From NCBI GenBank assembly GCA_949130485.1, contig OX422197.1, positions 6,862,991 to 6,926,990 of the forward strand: a stretch of 64,000 bases of DNA, written 5' to 3'. The DNA comes from Agelas oroides. Lineage: Eukaryota > Porifera > Demospongiae > Agelasida > Agelasidae. A model generated the notes under the pieces. That model saw nothing but the letters and a program-made list of their open reading frames with translations. It was not told the DNA's origin and ran no database searches. Every line of letters begins with the position of its first letter. Position 1 is the first letter of the stretch. Shown here piece by piece: positions 38,701-46,570 of this stretch. The position numbers and the translations under genes are program-made.

Positions 38701-41700
38701 TCAGCTGAGAACTTCACCACTGGCACCAGACTTCTCTGAGTGCACAAGCGGACTACAGAGCATGTTCTTCTTACTATGAATGTTCAACTCAGATTATCAG
38801 TCTGCGAGTCATAGATAGCTTCCTCTCACATAATTAGTTGTGATCTCTCCTATCCCAATTGAGATGCTTACATAACAACAGCAAGAACATTTCCCTTCAA
38901 ATGGAAATTAATGTGTACCATGAGATGAAAATCTTATAAGTGTGTACTTTAGATTGCCATATTTGCACAGGGGTTAATGAAGTATAGACCTTGCCTAGCC
39001 GAGTGGTGTTTCTATTTCCTTGCGTGACATGTTAGCGGGCTATGATTTCTTACCCTGAGAATCTAGAGGCATCAGTTGGGGTGCCAAGTGTGTACATTTA
39101 TAGCTTGGGAAACAACTGTGAGAAGCATGCCCATAATTTTTGTGCTCTCTCTTGTACACTCCTTCAGCCATGACATCAATTTACTACTAACATCTAGCTG
39201 GCTTTTATATGTCTCCTTGTTTGTACTCATGCAGCACTTTTCTTCTTACAATTCAACCCTGACTTTTAAGTTGAGCTCCTGTTGTGACACAGCTGCTTCT
39301 CTTGATCCCAACCAGTTTACCTAATATGATCTAGTAACAGTGTAGTACCGGATGATCTTGGCACACAAGTACTATACTTCCTCACTGTTGTACTGCAGAG
39401 ACAGTTTAGTGGGAGGCAGTCTGTCATCAAACATAAGATCAGAAGTAGTATATGAAGCACTTGACTTCAACTCATCTTTCAACTAATACACAATACTCAA
39501 CTCTTTAGCTCCATTCACCGCTGCTACCCTTATTGTGTCTCTCTCCTTTACCCTGTGCATTGTGCATTGCCTTTGCTTTATTGAGTTCTCCTGGTCTGGG
39601 TGTGCCATGATTGGAACATTCACATTATGTTTATGATTGGAGCAGGAGCTTATGAACCATTTGTGGTGCTCATAAGCTCCTAGTTGGAGTGATACACAAA
39701 GGTGTACAGATAATTGGGCAGATATCCACAACTGGAACCTCTCGCTTGATCCTGTAGCTGGTTCTGCTCATGTATATAAAACCATTTCATACAAAGGTAC
39801 TGAAGAGTGTACCACCTGCACTCTCATCCTAGTGTAGGCTGACAGTGTATGGTAGGGGCTCCCCATAAGTTGAACTTCTTTTCAGTGTGCCAGTCATCCA
39901 AATGTGACTTTCTGTTACATACTTATTCATGGTCTCTCCTCTGACTGTAAGGAAACAATTGTTGGCGTTCATTAATTATTCTACAACCCACTGTTTGGAT
40001 GGTATGTATGGTACCCTGTCATTATAGAAACTGGATACTTGTTCTCCCACAGATTCCAAACGGTTGTTGGAAGAAGCCCTACGAAAGGGAACCATTCTCG
40101 CCCGAATAAACAAGTGCATCCTTACCGGCTCAGCGGGAACCGGCAAAACACACGTCATGCACCTACTGCTGGGACTGAAACCACCAATCGTTCGCTGCAG
40201 CACACCGTGTGCTAAGGCTCCCATCCGTGTTGTGAGCACGATAAGAATCAAGTGCGAAGATGAAAGGTGGGTGGTGGTAGACATAAAAGAGCTAGAAAAC
40301 ATACTAGCTAGTGTTATTCCAGTTCTTTGGGATGCTCTTCCTGAGGAAGAGGAAGTTCAAGCTCGATCGTTTGAGTCTCTATTCCAACAGCAGCAATCAA
40401 GTGGTGTTACCCACGATAAGGCTACACCCACTTCCCAGGATTCACCATCATCGACCTCCCAGGATCAGACAACCACCTCAACTTCAGATGCTCCAAAACA
40501 GGCCACTACTAGCTTACTGGATGATCTGGTGAAGCGATTGAATCAACTTGCCAAAAGCACCGAAGAGTCAGAAGAATCCAGAGATTTTAGTAATGCGAAC
40601 TGGATTCACCTGATTGACAGCGGTGGCCAGCCACAATTCTATGACCTCTTTCCCATCTTCATCCGCCATGCCACTAGCATTCTTCTTGTCCAGCGACTTT
40701 GTGATCGCCTCAACGACCGTCCCACAGTGGAATACTATGATGGGGATGGTGCACTGCTTGGTATACCCTATCTATCCCTCTTCACAAACCTGGAGACTGT
40801 GATGTGCTTGGCTCGCACAATGCACTCACATCCAACAGAAGGCAAGCATCCAAAGATCATGGTAGCTTGCACACACAGGGATATGGAGGGAAAATGTTCT
40901 GAAACACGAGCCGAGAAGAACAAGACACTCTTCAATCTTCTCCATCCTCTCTTTCCCGATGACCTAGTACTCTATGGAGATGCACTGGAGCCCATTTTCC
41001 CTCTGAATGCAAAAGAGCCAGATGAAGAAGACAAGAGAGTTGCCAAGCTTCTCAGGCAAGCAATCGAGAGCTCTGCCCCTGATCCAGTGGAAATCCCACT
41101 TTGGTGGTACTTCCTGGAGATAGGACTTGCAAGACTAGCGGCTATGCTAGGCAGAAGGATTCTGAGTCGAAAAGAATGTCTCAGTGTAGCCCACAACTTG
41201 AGGTTCCCTGAGGAGGAGTTCCGTGCTGCGTTGCAGTATTTCGATAAACTCAACCTCTGCCTTTACTATCCCACTGTGCTTCCAGACGTGGTGTTCAGTG
41301 ACCCGCAAGTGCCACTGGACAAGGCTTCCGAACTAGTGCAGCAAAGTTACAAGCTTAGGGAAGGTAAACAAGGTAAGAAGTCTCAGGGTCCACAAGAAGC
41401 TTTAGAAGCCAAGTGGCTCAAGTTTCGCGATCAAGGTATTGTTCGCTGTGAGTTTCTTGAGAAGTTTCCCAAGCACTATAGAGATAGGCTGTTCACTCCA
41501 AGTGATGTCCTCCTTCTTTTTGAACACCTTCTGATTCTTGCTCCCCTCACAAAGGGTGACTATTTCATGCCATCACTTTTGCAGATTATTCCCACTGAGG
41601 AACTTAACAAACACGACATTTCTTCTCCAGCAGCAGCTCCACTTCTCATCCACTTCTCTCACGGTTGGCCTCGCAATGGAATTTTCTGTTGTCTAGTGGT

Positions 41701-42827
41701 GTACCTGATCAACCACTGCCAGTGGCAGGTCGTACTTCCTGGCAAAGGATCTCCCATTCTCACTGCCAGGAACTGTGTCAAGTTCAGGCTACCAAACCAT
41801 CCTTGTACAGTTACATTAATAGACTCTTTCGCTCACTTCGAAGTTTATGTCAAAAGCTCGTTCTTTTGTGAGATCTGCACCAAGGTTTGTCCCAGCATTC
41901 GGAACTCCATATTTAATGGGATTGATGCAGCTTCTAATACACTTCGATACAATAATGCAAAGCCATCCCCAGCTCTTTTTTGCCACCACTCTGACAGTGA
42001 CAATGGTCAGACCAGCAGCAATACCACCACCCTTCCACCACATGCAGCCACTATCACAAATGACCATGAGTACTGGCTATGTACCGTGGACGCCGATGTT
42101 AGTGGAAAGCTGACTGAGATGGAGAAAGTTTGGCTCCAACCAGAGGCAGCCTCAGCAGGTAATGACTATAGCTCATTTTGTTAGTTCCTTTGTGAGAGGT
42201 TCAGTTTTGTTTCTTGGCTTACGTTCTTCATTGCTGTGATTCCATTCTTTACACTCTTAATAAATCCTCACATTTCCTAGGTGATGAAATGATTGCCTTT
42301 AAGGCTGAACACCATCATTCCTCTGCACAAGTCTCCCAACACAAAGGTAAGGTAAATGTGTATAGCTATTTGACTGTTAAAACCTAGTCATTTTTACTAA
42401 GGCAGCAGGGCTAGTTTTGGCATACGATATATTGTGTGCAGAATGCTACGTACTCTGAACTGGTGTATGCCCTGTACTACTGTACCTAATTTAGGACAAG
42501 TACTCTCTCCTCACAGCTCCACCACAGCACCTGGGGAAGCTTCACTCTACTCCGGAACTAGGGGATCTTATGAACACCGTCGCTGCAGAGCTTCCTGGAA
42601 AATGGAGAGAAATGGCGATTGGGCTGGGGCTAGATTTTGCTGACATTAGTCGTATTGAAGCTGACATCCCAACTCACAAGTCTACCCCCTGCTACCTTGC
42701 TGTATTTGACACATGGAAGAACAAAGGCACCGAGGACTACACGTGGGGCACTCTCCTCAAAGGTCTCAGGACTCCCTTAGTTGGTGCACAGAAACTTGCA
42801 AGCACTATTGAAAGCCAACTTGCATAA
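11667..42827 (+). CDS. Gene A: coiled-coil / Roc-like GTPase / COR-like / Death-domain protein, 13-exon model
   Basis: Model joins 11667-11789, 13440-13472, 15927-15953, 16136-16177, 16625-16657, 18573-18617, 18758-18781, 22591-22611, 23071-23112, 32220-32397, 40053-42158, 42281-42346 and 42517-42827. Every junction is GT-AG and phases agree throughout: 0 up to the coiled-coil exon, then 1. The total is 3,051 nt, or 1,016 residues plus TAA. Domains by residue: polar N-terminus 1-41; charged helical/coiled-coil region about 42-200; Roc-like GTPase about 208-530 with P-loop GSAGTGKT (215-222), DSGGQ (378-382) and THRD as the base-specificity motif (463-466); COR-like block about 538-623; Death domain about 931-1016. 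Family knowledge: Roc-COR proteins are GTP-binding switches, and a Roc-COR plus Death-domain order occurs in DAPK1; Death domains recruit partners in death and immune signalling. No kinase, LRR or NACHT signature was seen. No signal peptide or clear membrane segment, so probably cytosolic. The exact microexon set is uncertain and others may be missed. Confidence 0.78.
11983..12382. mobile_element. 400-bp MITE with inverted arms of about 75 bp
   Basis: Ends TAGTCTCGCAAGCCAGACCC and its reverse complement. The arms continue through CAAAAAGAGGGAAGGGTCTG and TGTATACGCAGTTC. It sits in intron 1 of gene A; a fragment of the same end occurs near 44,570. No transposase. Confidence 0.85.
12383..13439. 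other. Intron 1 of gene A, 3' part
   Basis: Contains a small palindrome at 12,594-12,638 (TCTCATGGGCCAGA and its complement). From about 13,165 it is nearly identical to gene B intron 1 (57,830 onward). No further exon found. Confidence 0.6.
13440..13472 (+). CDS. Gene A microexon 2 (33 nt, phase 0-0)
   Basis: CCCCAG acceptor after a pyrimidine tract, donor CTA|GTAAGT. Encodes [11 protein letters not shown]. The paralogue at 58,101 encodes RLSSVDKWSKL between almost unchanged intron sequences. Short amphipathic helix-like peptide. Confidence 0.62.
13473..15926. other. Intron 2 of gene A
   Basis: Near copy of 58,134-60,525. Contains MITE arms at about 13,601-13,680 and 14,547-14,570 and the full element at 15,086-15,505. 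A conserved open stretch at 14,669-14,776 was considered and not accepted as an exon. Confidence 0.6.
15086..15505. mobile_element. MITE, TAGTTTGTTCCCAGGCC variant
   Basis: Left end TAGTTTGTTCCCAGGCCTCC, right end GGCCTAGGAATGAGGCTA. Present at the same place in gene B (59,691-60,110), so it was inserted before the duplication. Confidence 0.7.
15927..15953 (+). CDS. Gene A microexon 3 (27 nt, phase 0-0)
   Basis: TCTCCCAG acceptor, donor CTG|GTAGGT. Encodes NIEKKIQFL. The matching exon of gene B (60,526) is 45 nt and encodes a largely different peptide, although the upstream intron is almost identical. The difference is an 18-nt in-frame indel plus many replacements. Confidence 0.58.
16136..16177 (+). 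CDS. Gene A microexon 4 (42 nt, phase 0-0)
   Basis: GCCCCAG acceptor, donor AAG|GTATGTG. Encodes [14 protein letters not shown]. In gene B (60,753) the first half differs at four residues with no synonymous change, while the last 18 nt and the following intron are almost unchanged. Confidence 0.62.
16625..16657 (+). CDS. Gene A microexon 5 (33 nt, phase 0-0, invariant between paralogues)
   Basis: CACACAG acceptor, donor AAG|GTAGGT. Encodes [11 protein letters not shown], a charged helix. All 33 nt are identical in the gene B exon at 61,277, unlike the other paired microexons. Confidence 0.65.
17232..17562. mobile_element. MITE, TAGCCTCGTTC variant
   Basis: Left end TAGCCTCGTTCACAGACCTT, right end AAGGCCTGGGAACGAGACTA; arms share CCTCTACTATTTGATTGC-like sequence. 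Shared with gene B (62,178-62,524). Confidence 0.7.
18350..18482. repeat. 45-bp minisatellite, about 3 copies (gene A)
   Basis: Unit contains GGTACCGCTAGTTCACGATC and ACTGATGGTCCCATGTAG. The same array in gene B has about 12 copies. Confidence 0.9.
18573..18617 (+). CDS. Gene A microexon 6 (45 nt, phase 0-0)
   Basis: TTTATTAG acceptor, donor CAG|GTATGTG. Encodes [15 protein letters not shown], a Glu/Arg/Gln helix. The gene B counterpart (63,948) is 33 nt: it keeps LLRQ and the final Gln but differs between by in-frame loss and replacements. Confidence 0.6.
18758..18781 (+). CDS. Gene A microexon 7 (24 nt, phase 0-0)
   Basis: CACCTCCAG acceptor after a TTTCTTG tract, donor GTG|GTAAGT. Encodes GVQRRFSV. 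The gene B counterpart would lie beyond the window, so support comes only from splice sites and frame. Confidence 0.5.
19081..19940. mobile_element. Non-autonomous DNA element, about 860 bp
   Basis: Arms CATAGATAATAGACC and GGGATTGGAAAC at the left, mirrored at the right end as GTTTCCAATCCC and CTATTATCTATG. No transposase frame inside. Confidence 0.65.
20261..20607. mobile_element. 347-bp MITE with perfect TIR and TA target sites
   Basis: TIR CCGTATAGCGGGTATTTTTC is repeated as its exact complement at the right end, flanked by TA on both sides (20,259 and 20,608). Internal CGCGAAAATT-type repeats. TA duplication suggests mobilisation by a Tc1/mariner-like transposase. No coding capacity. 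Confidence 0.88.
20625..20758 (-). mobile_element. tRNA-derived SINE, minus-strand copy
   Basis: On the minus strand it reads TGGCTTAGTGGTAAGAC (A-box-like), then GAGTTCAAATCTC (B-box), then a tail with TTTCTCAGCACTTGCATCAC. The acceptor stem does not pair, so it is not a working tRNA gene. Confidence 0.65.
20840..20960 (+). mobile_element. tRNA-derived SINE, truncated plus-strand copy
   Basis: Contains GGGTTGAAATCCC (B-box-like) followed by the same tail, GGATCCCAGATATTTTCC and CTCTCAGCACTTCTGTCAC, in opposite orientation to the copy at 20,625. The A-box part is missing or degraded. Confidence 0.6.
22591..22611 (+). CDS. Gene A microexon 8 (21 nt, phase 0-0)
   Basis: Strong CCCCTCCAG acceptor and CAG|GTACGT donor. 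Encodes LIQRYSQ. It preserves frame but is too short to prove from sequence alone. Confidence 0.5.
23071..23112 (+). CDS. Gene A microexon 9 (42 nt, phase 0-0, coiled coil)
   Basis: Pyrimidine tract then CACTGTAG acceptor, donor GAG|GTAAGC. Encodes [14 protein letters not shown], a strongly helical Glu/Lys/Arg/Gln segment compatible with the coiled coil of the next exon. Confidence 0.62.
23290..23532. mobile_element. MITE with inverted arms of about 100 bp (GGGGCTCAT centre)
   Basis: Arms run from GTGCCAGTCCTGGATAGAA inward to GGTGGGGCTCAT and back as ATGAGCCCCGCCCC to GGACTGCCAC. A second copy lies at 25,844-26,094. Confidence 0.75.
23625..24272. repeat. 43-bp minisatellite, about 15 copies
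   Basis: Unit contains GGTAGAGACAGAGGTACACC and TGTGGTGGTGGACTGTATGA. Because 43 is not a multiple of 3 and the unit lacks stops on the minus strand, long minus-strand frames repeat every 43 residues. No independent coding evidence. Confidence 0.96.
24709..25045. repeat. 55-bp minisatellite, about 6 copies
   Basis: Unit TTAGTGAGGTAGGGTTGATG ... TGTGGCCGCTACTTTG is nearly perfect, with single-base variants. Confidence 0.96.
25844..26094. mobile_element. MITE, second copy of the 23,290 family
   Basis: Arms with GCACTGTATCACTAAAC and GGGCGGGGCTCAT are mirrored by ATGAGCCCCACCC and GTTTAGTGATGCAGC; the right end CCAGACTGCCAC matches the first copy. Confidence 0.75.
28405..28510. repeat. (CCCT)n microsatellite
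   Basis: Pure CCCT/CCCCT units. Confidence 0.97.
28540..28710. repeat. CA-rich degenerate microsatellite
   Basis: CACACA with GCA, GAC and TAC interruptions, directly after the CCCT tract. Confidence 0.9.
28770..31080. repeat. Pyrimidine-rich zone with duplicated spacers and poly-C runs
   Basis: C/T-rich + strand including a minisatellite of about 23 bp (CACTCCTTCCTCTCCCCTCC) at about 29,115-29,405 and a 20-base C run at 30,403. Spacers at 28,910-29,060, 30,040-30,175 and 30,470-30,640, plus a shorter one near 29,800, share CAGAATATTCTTTTAAGG and GGATGTGATATTGTCCCAC-type sequence, so whole blocks were duplicated. Interrupted by the MITE at 29,407. Confidence 0.9.
29407..29722. mobile_element. 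MITE, AGTCTCRTGCYCAG family, copy 1
   Basis: Ends TAGTCTCATGCTCAGGCCCC and GGGGTCTGGGCACGAGACTA; inner arms GAGAGGGTCTGGT and ACCAGACCCTCTC. Relatives at 44,923-45,977 and 52,515-52,828 share the interior. Confidence 0.85.
31000..32075. repeat. Direct tandem duplication, unit about 540 bp
   Basis: CAGGCAGCCTTCAGTAATTT near 31,167 recurs near 31,703, and AATTTGACATTGAGCTTTAG near 31,498 recurs near 32,038. The second unit carries a 24-base C run (31,568-31,591). Confidence 0.9.
32220..32397 (+). CDS. Gene A exon 10 (coiled coil, 59 residues, phase 0-1)
   Basis: TCTCCTCAG acceptor, donor AAAG|GTAGG. Starts [20 protein letters not shown] and continues with heptad-like Leu/Met/Ile spacing among Glu, Lys and Gln ([18 protein letters not shown]), so a coiled coil is likely. 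The single leftover base exactly fits the GTPase exon at 40,053, which supports assigning this N-terminal series to the same transcript across a 7.7-kb intron. Confidence 0.75.
32555..32805. mobile_element. 251-bp hAT-like MITE
   Basis: TIR CAAGAGCGCATAAGAAC at the left; right end GTTCTTATGCACTCTTG. Arms extend through GTGTAACTC and GAGTTACACGCTCTT. Flanked on both sides by TTGCTA (32,549 and 32,806). Shares its ends with the 29-bp insertion in gene B. Confidence 0.82.
34340..34695. repeat. Minisatellite of about 35-37 bp, about 10 copies
   Basis: Unit includes GTGTCACATGGTTAGTGTGC, followed by TGTTGATATGGTGTG or ATTCACGTGGTGTG alternatives. Confidence 0.9.
35270..35705. repeat. Degenerate tandem repeat of about 60-65 bp, about 7-8 copies
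   Basis: Recurring CCACACAATCCAGAGG followed by CATGGAAAGTC and CTCTTCAC blocks at roughly regular spacing, with many substitutions. Confidence 0.75.
36119..36192 (+). mobile_element. tRNA-like sequence (SINE head or tRNA pseudogene)
   Basis: A-box-like TAGCTGAGTGGCAGAGC, a paired anticodon-like stem CTGGC/GCCAG, and a T arm with GGGTTCAACTCCC. Two mismatches in the acceptor stem, no U at the position before the putative CTC anticodon and a long variable loop argue against a working tRNA. A tail resembling a SINE body may follow to about 36,255. Confidence 0.5.
36935..36992. repeat. 12-bp tandem repeat, about 5 copies
   Basis: Unit TTGGGGTTATTC, flanked on both sides by the sequence GGTCCTTTAAGTTGCATC, itself duplicated. 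Confidence 0.9.
37153..37293. repeat. Dispersed repeat, copy 1 of 2
   Basis: GAGCAGGAGAAGGGTGGCCA, CATGAATATCAACTA and ACTGCAGAGCAT blocks recur in order at 38,646-38,775, just after the GTPase relic, suggesting one local duplication produced both. Confidence 0.75.
38158..38552 (+). pseudogene. Decayed partial copy of the GTPase exon
   Basis: Matches about 40,381-40,882 of exon 11 through the Ser/Thr-rich loop, the G3 region and the segment ahead of G4, for example GATTGACAGC, CCATCTTCRTC, CCACTAGCAT-like and CCCACAGTG blocks in the same order. It has many indels, no open frame, no P-loop part, and the DSGGQ codons are changed to D-S-K-R. It lies in the intron just before the intact exon and on the same strand, so it probably arose by local partial duplication. 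Confidence 0.72.
38646..38775. repeat. Dispersed repeat, copy 2 of 2
   Basis: Counterpart of 37,153-37,293, with short deletions. Confidence 0.75.
40053..42158 (+). CDS. Gene A exon 11 (Roc-like GTPase and COR-like region)
   Basis: TCTCCCACAG acceptor; the exon reads through 698 uninterrupted codons to donor GCAG|GTAATG, phase 1. P-loop GSAGTGKT at 40,127-40,150, G3-like DSGGQPQF from 40,616, G4-like THRD from 40,871. Between G1 and G3 lies a Ser/Thr/Gln-rich insert (about 40,380-40,510) that should be a disordered loop. After the GTPase, the stretch around 41,096-41,350 ([44 protein letters not shown]) resembles the COR winged-helix region. The last third has a Cys-rich region and a final [10 protein letters not shown] block whose family was not recognised. 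No frameshift or internal stop. Confidence 0.9.
42281..42346 (+). CDS. Gene A exon 12 (linker, 66 nt, phase 1-1)
   Basis: CATTTCCTAG acceptor, donor AAAG|GTAAGG. Encodes a short linker, [20 protein letters not shown] and a little more, rich in His/Ser/Gln, between the GTPase/COR exon and the Death domain. Phase-symmetric, so skipping it would not disturb the frame. Confidence 0.72.
42517..42827 (+). CDS. Gene A exon 13 (Death domain, stop TAA)
   Basis: CTCCTCACAG acceptor, phase 1, open to TAA at 42,825. Shows a Death-domain pattern: [20 protein letters not shown], then [12 protein letters not shown], then [11 protein letters not shown] and [20 protein letters not shown] at the C-terminus. 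The conserved Trp residues and six-helix spacing match Death domains, homotypic adaptors in apoptosis and NF-kB-type signalling. It ends right at the domain border, as in many Death-domain proteins. Confidence 0.88.
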
Positions 42828-43340
42828 AAATGTAGTGCTGACAAGTTAACAACCAGTCACTTCTTTTGTATCTTTTTGACTAAAATTAATTGTACATTCT
42901 AATGTTCATAATACTTGTGCTTTTGGTTTTAAAATACAAACATGCAGTTTGTGTATTGGCGATTGCAAGTGCATATAATTATCCCTTAAATGATGATTGC
43001 AATCAGCAACATAAAGTAGAACATGTCATGTAAGAAATGTGCATGAAGGTAGACTCATGTTTAGAGCCATTGAATGGCTTGTGTACCAAGTTAGCAGAGG
43101 TTTAGGGATGAAGTATATAGATACAATACTTTTATAGACCTCATCCAGGGGGCATGGCTTCAATCCAATTTATGACAATTCTGTACCCCAAACAACTCAA
43201 ATCTGAAATATAATTAGCCTTATGAAAAATTGTCATACTTTGGCTCTAAATAAGGAGTTCTAGGGTGAGTTGCCATTTACCATAGAACTGTCACTCACCC
43301 ACCTCCCCCTGTCCCACCCTTTGTACAAGTGCAGCCCCTG
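42828..43340 (+). other. 3' flank/UTR of gene A
   Basis: AT-rich sequence with no coding signal. No canonical AATAAA was seen in the first 270 bases; AATACA at 42,933 is a possible variant poly(A) signal. The transcript end cannot be fixed from sequence alone. Confidence 0.3.
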
Positions 43341-44215
43341 GAACTGTTTCTGAAATCAAAATGGACAACTATGTGGGACAAAGGGTGATCAGCAAGATGC
43401 AATGAGCTGATTCTCATACCCAGTCACATCAGGTTTTTATACCGTGACCTGGTCACAGCTGGTTGTAACAACATGGCCTGGTTCTCACACTCTGACCTGG
43501 GCACAGCTGGACATGTTGCATTGTTGGAGAACGGACAACTGTCATGAAGTAAATGGGCCCCTGAAGTAGGTGATCCCCTGGCCCATTTAAACTGGAGCAA
43601 TTGCTCATCCTGGCAATATACTCCGGAGTAACGGATCCCCCTTGAAGTAAATGGTCCCCCACTCAACCCCTCAAACTAGAGTTTAAACTTTGGTGCAGAT
43701 GTTCCCTCAGGCTCAAGTAGAGTCTACACACATTCACCATCCACGTGAATAGGTTTAAAGTCATGGCTGTACAACTTTAATCCTAAAGTAAATGTTTGAC
43801 TCTTGTATGGTCCAATCATTGAAGCTATCTGGTTGCAGGATAATAGAGGTATGAATGATGCAGCATCTGTGGCACAATTTGCATACAAAAATGTATTTTA
43901 GAACACTTTTTCTTGTTGGAGCATCGGTTGGGACAAAAGCCTGGTAGGACCCACAAGGTAATGATTGCAAGAAGGGGGGAAATTTACTTAGAGGGGGACC
44001 ATTTACTCCGAAGTAGTCAAGTAGACTATCTGTATCCCCGGGGATCACCTACTTCGGGGGTCGGTTTACTTTGTGACAGGACCATGCTTGTTTGGAATGA
44101 GCCCATCTACTACAGAGTGAGTCCATAGGGAGTCACACTGAGGTTGAAATTATATGATCATACTTGGAACTCACTGACACACTTCACAGTGCTAGCTACC
44201 ATCCCACAAATGAAG

Positions 44216-44520
44216 ATGCAGCCCATTCTCACCTGGGGTTACTCCTGGGGGAGTGGCTGGGGCTGAGAGGGGACCGCACCTCGCGACAACTACGCCTCTG
44301 AACTGAAAGAGATGGATCGTGGAGCCATTCAGGTGGACAGCTGCTCGCATTTCTTGTGATGACGTATGTGGGTGGGGCTGCTGGGCGTGAAATGGAACTG
44401 CAAAGCAGTTGCATAGACGATAGTACGTAGCTATGCTGTGAACCGAATTCAGAAAAGCTGGAGCTGATCAAAGAGGAGATCCACTGAAGATGGTGGCTGC
44501 ATGTAAGTATCTACCTGTAT
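44216..44520 (+). other. Duplicated promoter-like module with possible remnant first exon
   Basis: Contains the GT-box at 44,367 and ATGGTGGCTGCAT|GTAAGT (44,490-44,502), which looks like a tiny first exon with a consensus donor. The longer frame across it has a TGA. It may be the 5' end of a lost family member or simply decayed flank. Confidence 0.3.
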
Positions 44521-44652
44521 CAGTGTTTGATGGGTTGGAAATGTTTTAAATTATGTAGCTAGTGGCACTAGTCTCGCAAGCCAGACCCAACCAACCCCAG
44601 CGCGGATCGCTTTCGGTATGGAATTCGCCACATGAACCGCTGTGAAAAAAGC

Positions 44653-44942
44653 GAATCCCGTTCAGAAAAGCTGCGGCTGATCAAAAAGGAGATCCACTGG
44701 AGATGATGGCTGCATGTAAGTATCTTTCTGTATCAGTCATTCAGTGTTTGATGGGTTGGAAATGATGTAGCTAGCTAGTGTCACAAGGCACATGACATGC
44801 AGCATGACTTCTTCCCATCCCGTGAATCAATCCCAGGTCAAGTCATGGTGGGATGGAGGATGTGGAGAGGTAGAGAGTCTGGTCTGTAAGACTGTAGAGG
44901 TATGTGGAGGCATGGCATAACCTAGTCTCATGCCCAGACCCA
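44653..44942. repeat. Recent duplicate block, copy 1
   Basis: Differs from 52,252-52,531 at only a handful of bases over roughly 280, much less than neighbouring duplicated sequence. Confidence 0.85.
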
Positions 44943-45977
44943 ACCCAACTCAGGTGCATTAAGGACCGACTACTTCCCTTAAAACTGTGAGGCAGTGTAA
45001 GTCACACTGGATTCATACTATGATCTTGATACTTGGTGAGAGCTTACCCGCCATCAAACTCTATCTAATTATGACGTCATTTTCGACCACGCCCACATCC
45101 TTCTCCTAAGTGAAGAGAAAATATGTCGTCGGAAAGATTGCAAAGCCTGGAGCAGTTCCCACTAGTGCTGCGGCCTCTACTTTTGCTACAGCCAAGAGCA
45201 ACAACAGTAGTAACTAGATCCCACTGGGGATCCAATTTCTACCTGTAGGGAAAATACAAGAGTTTGTGTCTCACTGATTCAATCATTTTTCGATGACAAA
45301 TCACGTCATAGCTCTTTCAAATCTTCATCCTTCGTGTTCCCCAGGGAGATTCTATAAGAACATACGACGGTGAAACCAACCAATGCAGTAAACTTGGATT
45401 TTTCGGTGTGGAACTGCTCCGGGTAAGCGTCACACGAAGGGCAGCACCGAAGTTAACGCTTTATAGTGCTGGCTCCGCGATTCAATTGTAGGCGAAGACT
45501 GTTTATTTCTACACTGAAATACCCTCCATCGTAGGTGCCAACTAGCGACTTACACACTGGATGGTCGATACTTTGATGGCAGAAACAGGCACTGAACTTA
45601 GCTACATCGATCACTAGTTTCCGCAGATCAATAATACACTTCCATAATCTTCTCCGCATTACATAAAACCATTTAGTCACGCCTTAATGCACCTAAGAAG
45701 AGGAGAGGGTCTTGTGACATTTGACCGATCCCTCAGGCTTCATTAACCTTGATTGCTTTGTGGAGAGCTTTTCCATCTGCCAATCACATTGCAGAAAACA
45801 CAAGTGTAACACCAGAAATTCTTGGCTACTTTAGCACGATGACACAATACCTTTTTGGCTGTTGATTTGTTATCTCAACAACTATGATACAGCAAACTAT
45901 GAATTTTTAATGAAGCCCGAGGAATCAGTCAATGTCACCAGATCCTCTCCTCGCTGGTAGGGTGTGGGCACGAGACT
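44923..45977. mobile_element. MITE, AGTCTCRTGCYCAG family, copy 2, split by an insertion
   Basis: Left end TAGTCTCATGCCCAGACCC at 44,923, right end GTGTGGGCACGAGACT to 45,977. Its interior is interrupted by the 749-bp element at 44,949-45,697, as shown by the uninterrupted copy at 52,515. Confidence 0.82.
44949..45697. mobile_element. 749-bp non-autonomous element nested in a MITE
   Basis: Ends CTCAGGTGCATTAAGG and CCTTAATGCACCTAAG are inverted repeats. AA on both sides fits a 2-base duplication against the empty site CCCAAGAGG at about 52,544. No transposase frame. Confidence 0.78.
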
Positions 45978-46425
45978 GGGTATAACCCAGTACAAGTTGT
46001 TTGCAACAGTACACAAGGAGTGGTCACTCTCACAAGTCGATAAGCGCCGTACTTAACGTTTGCAACTGGGCTTGTTGTGACCCCATATACTAAGGAAATA
46101 GGAGTAGCTTACCTATTGCTCCATAATTTTACTACCATGAAAAAGCAACAAATGTCATTGTAAATATTTACTAATTCATGAAGTCACAAACCGCTTTTGC
46201 CAAAGTCACAAAGTCATGGTAAATTTTGCCTAAGTCACGAAGTCAAATCACAAGAACATTTTTTTCCAAAGTCACGGAGTCATCAGCAGGTCTAGCAGTG
46301 CAGTCAATGTGGTCATGGGGACACAGTAAAATTTGAGTGGCCACTCAAATTTTACTAACTTAAGTACTGTGCCAATGTAAGTGACCACCTCTTGGTACAT
46401 TAGCCGCCATGTGCTATTATATAAG

Positions 46426-46570
46426 TATCACCATAGTACAAAGCTACACCGGAAATATCATGATTTTGTTTCTGTCATTATTGTTACAAGGGTGCAGCAT
46501 GATTAACAGTACAGATGGCAACAAACGAGTGATATTTTTTCCGGTATAGCTTTGGTACTATTGTGGTAAT
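46426..46570. mobile_element. Hairpin MITE, TATCACCATAGTACAAAG family, copy 1
   Basis: Left arm TATCACCATAGTACAAAGCT is answered by AGCTTTGGTACTATTGTGGT; the most diverged of three copies. Confidence 0.7.

Larger units (their letters stand above)
32398..40052. other. Intron 10 of gene A (7.7 kb)
   Basis: Between the coiled-coil and GTPase exons. Holds the hAT-like MITE at 32,555, tandem repeats at 34,340, 35,270 and 36,935, a tRNA-like sequence at 36,119 and the exon relic at 38,158. The rest, including 33,100-34,300 and 38,780-40,050, shows no recognisable feature. Confidence 0.55.

Noticed and set aside
40064..42184. Treating the GTPase ORF as a single-exon gene beginning with an internal codon
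   Set aside because: There is no ATG start there; an acceptor at 40,052 and the phase-1 fit to the coiled-coil exon, plus the downstream Death-domain exon, favour a spliced gene.
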